NCBI RefSeq assembly: GCF_000801105.2
Contig: NC_079512.1
Span: 34,799,848-34,863,847 of the forward strand
From: Raphanus sativus
Lineage: Eukaryota; Streptophyta; Magnoliopsida; Brassicales; Brassicaceae
DNA length: 64,000 nt
Direction: 5' to 3'
The position numbers and the translations under genes were made by a program. A model generated the notes under the pieces. It saw nothing but the letters and a program-made list of their open reading frames with translations. It did not search any database and was not told where the DNA came from. Below, in pieces: positions 59,582 through 64,000 of the stretch (position 1 is the first letter of the stretch; each line of letters begins with the position of its first letter).

Positions 59582-62149
59582 ATGAGTGAGGGCGGCGGCG
59601 GCGGAGGAGGAGGAGGAGGAGGCGAATTCCCGCCAAAAAAGGAAGATGTAACTGACAAGTCTTGTTTCCCGACGAAGACGCCAGCGAGGCAACTCGACTT
59701 CACTGGTGGAAATTCACTGTCTAAACCAGCGGCTCCTACTGCTGTCGTCGCTGCTACGAACATGGTCACTCCCTCCGTTCCTTCACCGATGGCGTCGCGG
59801 CTTCACCCGGTGGGACGACCAGTGGGACGACCGACGTTGCACGTGGTGACGACTAATCAGCCGTCACAGGCACAAATCCTTAAGCATCCGTAAGTTTTTT
59901 TTATCTAATTGCTTCCTTCCTCGACTACTAGTGTTTGAAATGAATTTTTTTTTAAATCTTTTGATTTTGAAAATTAAAATCTTCAACCTTTCAAAACTAT
60001 TTCGTGTAAATAGTTTGATTGTTTTTTTTTGTCCAAAGATTAAAGCTTTATTACAACTCTCAAAAGATTACCTCAAAAAGATTTTCGAATTTTCAACCTT
60101 TGTTTTTTTTTTTTCAATTTTTGGTGCAGAAAGCCGGAGTCTCCAATATCTAGACCGAGGCCGCCTATTGTGGAAGGTAGAGATGGAACCCCTCAAAAGA
60201 AGAAGCAGTGTAACTGCAAACACTCTCGCTGCTTGAAACTGTATATCTCTTCCCTTCCCTTTCTTCTGAACCCTATTTCTTGTTCATATCTCTTTCCTTT
60301 ATCTGTCTTTTAATTGTGGAGTTAGTAGATTCTGGTTAGGCTTTACTTTTGTGCTTACATACACTCTGCTGTGTACCTTTTCAGGTACTGTGAATGCTTT
60401 GCGTCCGGAACATACTGTGATGGTTGTAACTGTGTCAATTGTTTCAACAACGTTGACAACGAACCTGCAAGACGAGATGCTGTTGAAGCAACTCTGGAGC
60501 GGAATCCTAATGCTTTCAGGCCTAAAATTGCTAGCAGTCCTCATGGTGTCAGGGATAAAAGGGTACCGTTGTTTTTGAGGATTATCAAAAGCCTTTACAT
60601 TCTCAGGTGTTTGGAAGATGCTTAAACTGGTGATTTGTCTTTTTGTCAGGAGGAGATTGGTGAAGTTGTGTTGTTAGGGAAACACAACAAAGGATGTCAC
60701 TGCAAGAAATCAGGATGCCTTAAGAAGTATTGCGAGTGCTTTCAAGCCAACATTCTTTGTTCTGAGAACTGCAAATGCTTGGATTGCAAAAACTTTGACG
60801 GAAGTGAGGAGAGACAAGCTCTGTTTCACGGTGAACATGCCAACAACATGGCTTATCTCCAACAAGCAGCAAATGCAGCCATTACTGGAGCTGTTGGTTC
60901 CTCTGGCTTTGCTCCTTCCCCAGCACCTAAGAGAAGGAAAGGTCATGATATTTCTTTCAACCAAGCAACCAAAGATCCATCCACCCATCGACTTGGCCAG
61001 TTTCCACAGGTTTGCAAGTTCCCAATTTAGTCTGTATGTACTTTTTTGTAACCATTTATGGAACTGAAAACAAAAATCCCTTTCTTGGTATTTAGGCAAA
61101 TAATGGAAGAACCGCAGGTTCATCTCCAGCAACTGTTTCTCGGCCTGGTGGCAATTCATCGGCAGCTCCATCAAAGTTTGTATATAGGTGAAATTGATGG
61201 TGTTGACAAGTTATATAGCTGATCCAAAGAGCTGCATAAAACTGAAGTTTATGTTTTTATATTTTTTGAAGGTCTCTCTTAGCAGATATAATCCAACCGC
61301 AGGATGTGAAAGCTCTTTGCTCTGTCTTGGTTGCTGTAGCCGGAGAAGCAGCAAAGACATTAACAGGTGAAGCTTTGAGTGAAAAGCTCTGTAATTTGCT
61401 GAGTTTTTAGCTCTGTTTTGTGTATTATTCATTGATCTTCCCTTAATTGTTTTCTTAGATGAAAGAAATGAAACAGAAGCTTCTTTAGCTTCTTCTGCAC
61501 AAGATAACTCCCAAGGGAATAAAGATGTTGCAGCTGATGGAAACCAAGCTGATAAGTCTGGACCAGAGGGTTCCAACTCAGATGGCGCCGATGCCTCTAA
61601 AGGAAAGCCACTATCCCCAGCAACTATGGCTCTGATGTGTGATGAACAGGACACTATCTTCATGGTAGCAGCAGCTGAACCTAATGGTTCAGTTGATCCC
61701 GGTGGCTGCAGAACAAACTCACAGGAGCAGTCAGAGATTTACGCAGAGCAGGAGAGAGCGGTATTAACCAAATTCAGAGATTGCCTTAGCAGACTTATCT
61801 CTTACGCAGAAATAAAAGGTACTGTTGTCTCTAGTGCTTCCCGCACAACTTATGGAGAAACTTTCTCTAATTATAGTCAAGTCTTTTTGCTTTTGCAGAA
61901 TCAAAATGTTCATATCTAGCAAGAAGGCATATACAGCCACCCCCAACCGCAACCGCAACAGTGAAAACCGAGAATGGGATTCAGCAAATACCACCAGTTG
62001 TGAATGGAGCTTCACGAACCACTGCTCAACCTACAGTCAGCAAACCACAGCCGTTGCAGCCAACGACCACAACTAATACCTCAACCACTCAGCAGCATCC
62101 TCATAAACCTCCAGCTTTACCGGAGAAGAAAGACCCTCAGAATCAATAA
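59582..62149 (+). CDS. TCX5: CXC-hinge-CXC (CPP/tesmin-TSO1-like) protein TCX5
   Basis: Eight exons (59582-59889, 60130-60240, 60385-60562, 60650-61009, 61096-61187, 61272-61366, 61459-61818, 61899-62149) join in phase to 584 aa. A 12-Gly run follows MSEG. The first CXC domain ([20 protein letters not shown]..., about 126-167) and the second ([17 protein letters not shown]..., about 212-250) are separated by the conserved hinge [10 protein letters not shown]. Each domain binds zinc through nine cysteines and contacts DNA through its Tyr residues in the family. TCX5 and its paralogue TCX6 belong to plant DREAM complexes that repress cell-cycle and DNA-methylation maintenance genes. The Ser/Thr/Pro/Gln-rich C-terminus is typical. 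The position matches At4g29000. Confidence 0.93.
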
Positions 62150-62801
62150 ATTACACTCTACTTAGGACAACAATAGCTTACCAGAGAGAACATAAACAAC
62201 AAAGCTGAAATCTACCTACCTCACCACCGCCTCATTTTCCGAGGTAATGTTACCATAATTTTCCTTGTCTCCTCTTTAAAAGCCTCTTGCAGATTTTTGG
62301 AGAGCTTTGTTTCTTTACTACACGAGTTATTTATCATTACTTGTTAGTTTTCTTGTGTTCTGTTGATGGTTTTAGTTGCTGAAACATACTTGTTTATTAT
62401 GTCTGAGGTTCTCTTTCAACTTCTGTAACATTAGAGAGTAATAACATAATAATAAAGTCCCGATTTTACAAAAGATGTAAATGAGATAATATTCACTTTG
62501 ACCAAAACAACTAAGTTTATATATCTGCACTAGGTAGTTTTACTATATTCATAACCATTCGAACAATTACATGAGAATGAAGTCACTACAAACGTTTTAT
62601 GAAGAACATAACAATTCGTCTTTTCAAGTGCTTAAAAGTTAAAACAAAACACCTTATTAACTGTTGCTTTGAGAATTAACAATAGAGAGTGATTTATTCT
62701 CTCATTTAGTGACTTAACACTTTCAACCTCTCCAAGGCATATAGTTGTTTCGGACGTTTTATTTGCTGATTGCTTTTAAGCTCCCCTTCTTGTTTGTGCA
62801 T
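62150..62801. other. Convergent 3'UTRs of TCX5 and AIM1
   Basis: A tail-to-tail arrangement with about 650 bp between stops. AATAAT/AATAAA-like signals near 62445-62455 (plus strand) could end TCX5. No other gene is seen. Confidence 0.55.
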
Positions 62802-64000
62802 TCACATTCGAGACCTCGACGCCTTAGGTTCACTCTGCAGTCAAAGACCAGAGTTCCATCATGAATTACAGAAAATGAATAGATTGATGATGGTAGCCGG
62901 ACTAGTCCTGCATTCGTACTACATTATTATCTATTGATTTATTAGCAACTTTAGCGTCTAATTTTTTTCTGTTCTAACCAAATTACAAAACAAAACCTAC
63001 ATGGGTCAATGCTAAACTTAGTCTCAAGATATTGTTTACATCTCTAACTCTGTTGTGTGGAGATTGAATCTAAGATCCATTGTTAACCAGTGATTTGTAG
63101 CAGATGAATCCATGTGATCATTTAGGGTCACCCTAAATTTTATCCTCGCCTTCAATCGATATGTAAATAAGGGAACTGTGTTCTCTTGTGACATCATAAC
63201 ATGTAAAAAGAAAGTTGAGAGAGACTTTACCAGAAGCATCCCATTCATTGCCCTTTCCTCCAGATACCTCGATGGTTTGAAAAAGCCTCCATAAGTCTCG
63301 GACAATCTCTTGAGCCTTTCATATATGTACTTAGGTCCAACCGTGTCTGCCCAGAAAACAATTCCCCCGCTGCAACAAGGGAAAAAAAAAAGAAAAAAAA
63401 AAAGAGAAATGATCATTGACAGACAAAGACAAAGGGAAAAGCAACTGACCAGAAGAGAGTCAACGAGATGAAAAGATGGACCATTCTTACCGGTAAGAAG
63501 GAAAACTCATTCCAAGGACAGATGCAACGTCCAAGTCTGAGGCTCGGATCACAACTCCTTCATCTAGGACACGGCACGCTTCGTTAACCACAGGGAACAA
63601 GATCATCTCTACAATTTCTTTATCAGTTACTGATATTGGCTGCAAAAGAAAGATAAGGCTGCATTTTAACTTCCAACAAAAACCAAATAGTAATACTACT
63701 TTTATTTCGTAAGACATCATTTTTGTTCTCACCTTCCCACCAGGCATGATATTGGTAAGTTTCCTTGATTCCTCAACAACTGAAAGCACTGATGAATCAG
63801 GTTTCGGTTTGGTTCCCTTTTCGTAAATATAGTAACCTCTCCCGTTGATTTTGCCTGAAGCACCAAAATGTTAAAAGTGGACAGATTATAAATTTTGCTA
63901 AGGCAAGAGCAAATGACACACCATTTCGTCCGCTCTTAACCAGAAGCTCTGTTAATGGAGACTGAAACATTCGGTCACCATAGACCTTGGCATATATCTC
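62802..64000 (-). CDS. AIM1: Peroxisomal multifunctional beta-oxidation protein AIM1, C-terminal part
   Basis: Minus-strand exons 64000-63922 (runs off the window), 63854-63733, 63639-63491, 63369-63231 and 62834-62802 (TGA) join in phase. They encode the end of the 3-hydroxyacyl-CoA dehydrogenase C-terminal region: ELLVKSGRN, GRGYYIYEKG, EIVEMILFPVVNEACRVLDE, GGIVFWADTVGPKYIYERL and then SRYLEERAMNGMLL. The last 11-codon exon ends ASRSRM, a type 1 peroxisomal targeting signal (SRM). AIM1 carries out enoyl-CoA hydratase and L-3-hydroxyacyl-CoA dehydrogenase steps and is needed for jasmonate synthesis and inflorescence development. The gene's 5' part lies beyond the right edge. The position matches At4g29010; the MFP2 paralogue is the alternative. 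Confidence 0.93.

Noticed and set aside
60710..61174. 154-codon minus frame
   Set aside because: Antisense shadow of TCX5 exon 4, through an intron.

Overview
The window is nuclear DNA from a Brassicaceae plant, most likely a Brassica or close relative. It is AT-rich, its genes have many short GT..AG introns, and it carries typical crucifer transposons (Helitrons ending in CTAG, Stowaway MITEs, a CACTA element with AATTCCGAGG subterminal repeats). The genes I recognise follow the order of Arabidopsis thaliana chromosome 4 from about At4g28830 to At4g29010: METTL5 (broken), TIE1/SPEAR3, XTH26, a casein-kinase-1-like pseudogene, ATL42, NINJA, a nucleoside-phosphorylase-like gene (broken), ROP9, CDKF;1, a RanBP2-type zinc-finger protein, TCX5 and AIM1. 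Gene names and locus numbers come from remembered family knowledge and synteny, not from a database search.

Layout. 1-17.3 kb is accessory DNA: three partial copies of one non-coding unit, two non-autonomous Helitrons, a truncated METTL5 gene, a 45/69-bp minisatellite, a 2.5-kb terminal-inverted-repeat element carrying exons of a DAA1-like AAA-ATPase, and MITEs. 17.3-23.0 kb holds TIE1 and XTH26. 23.5-27.5 kb holds the CKL pseudogene and a small Helitron. 27.5-32.9 kb holds ATL42 and NINJA, both on the minus strand. 32.9-39.3 kb is a very young Ty1/copia element in the NINJA 5' region (898-bp LTRs with one visible difference, 5-bp target duplication AATGA). 40.3-42.7 kb holds a foldback element, a duplicated piece of the NINJA 5'UTR intron and the first three exons of a phosphorylase-family gene, which is cut by a CACTA element starting at 42715. 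The CACTA element has a complete TNP2-type transposase and runs into a 100-N assembly gap (48224-48323). Immediately after the gap are the last two exons of a DNA topoisomerase II-like gene that do not belong to this syntenic block. 52.5-64 kb is conserved and gene-dense: ROP9, CDKF;1, the zinc-finger gene, TCX5, and the 3' end of AIM1 running toward TCX5.

The intact genes are not an operon or a pathway. They are independent plant genes in jasmonate/TCP repression (NINJA, TIE1), wall remodelling (XTH26), ubiquitination (ATL42), small GTPase signalling (ROP9), cell-cycle kinase activation (CDKF;1), DREAM-type repression (TCX5) and peroxisomal beta-oxidation (AIM1). I found no clearly new biological system. 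The most unusual content is transposon history: gene capture, a microhomology duplication later split by a Helitron, a retrotransposon next to NINJA, and a gene cut in two by CACTA.
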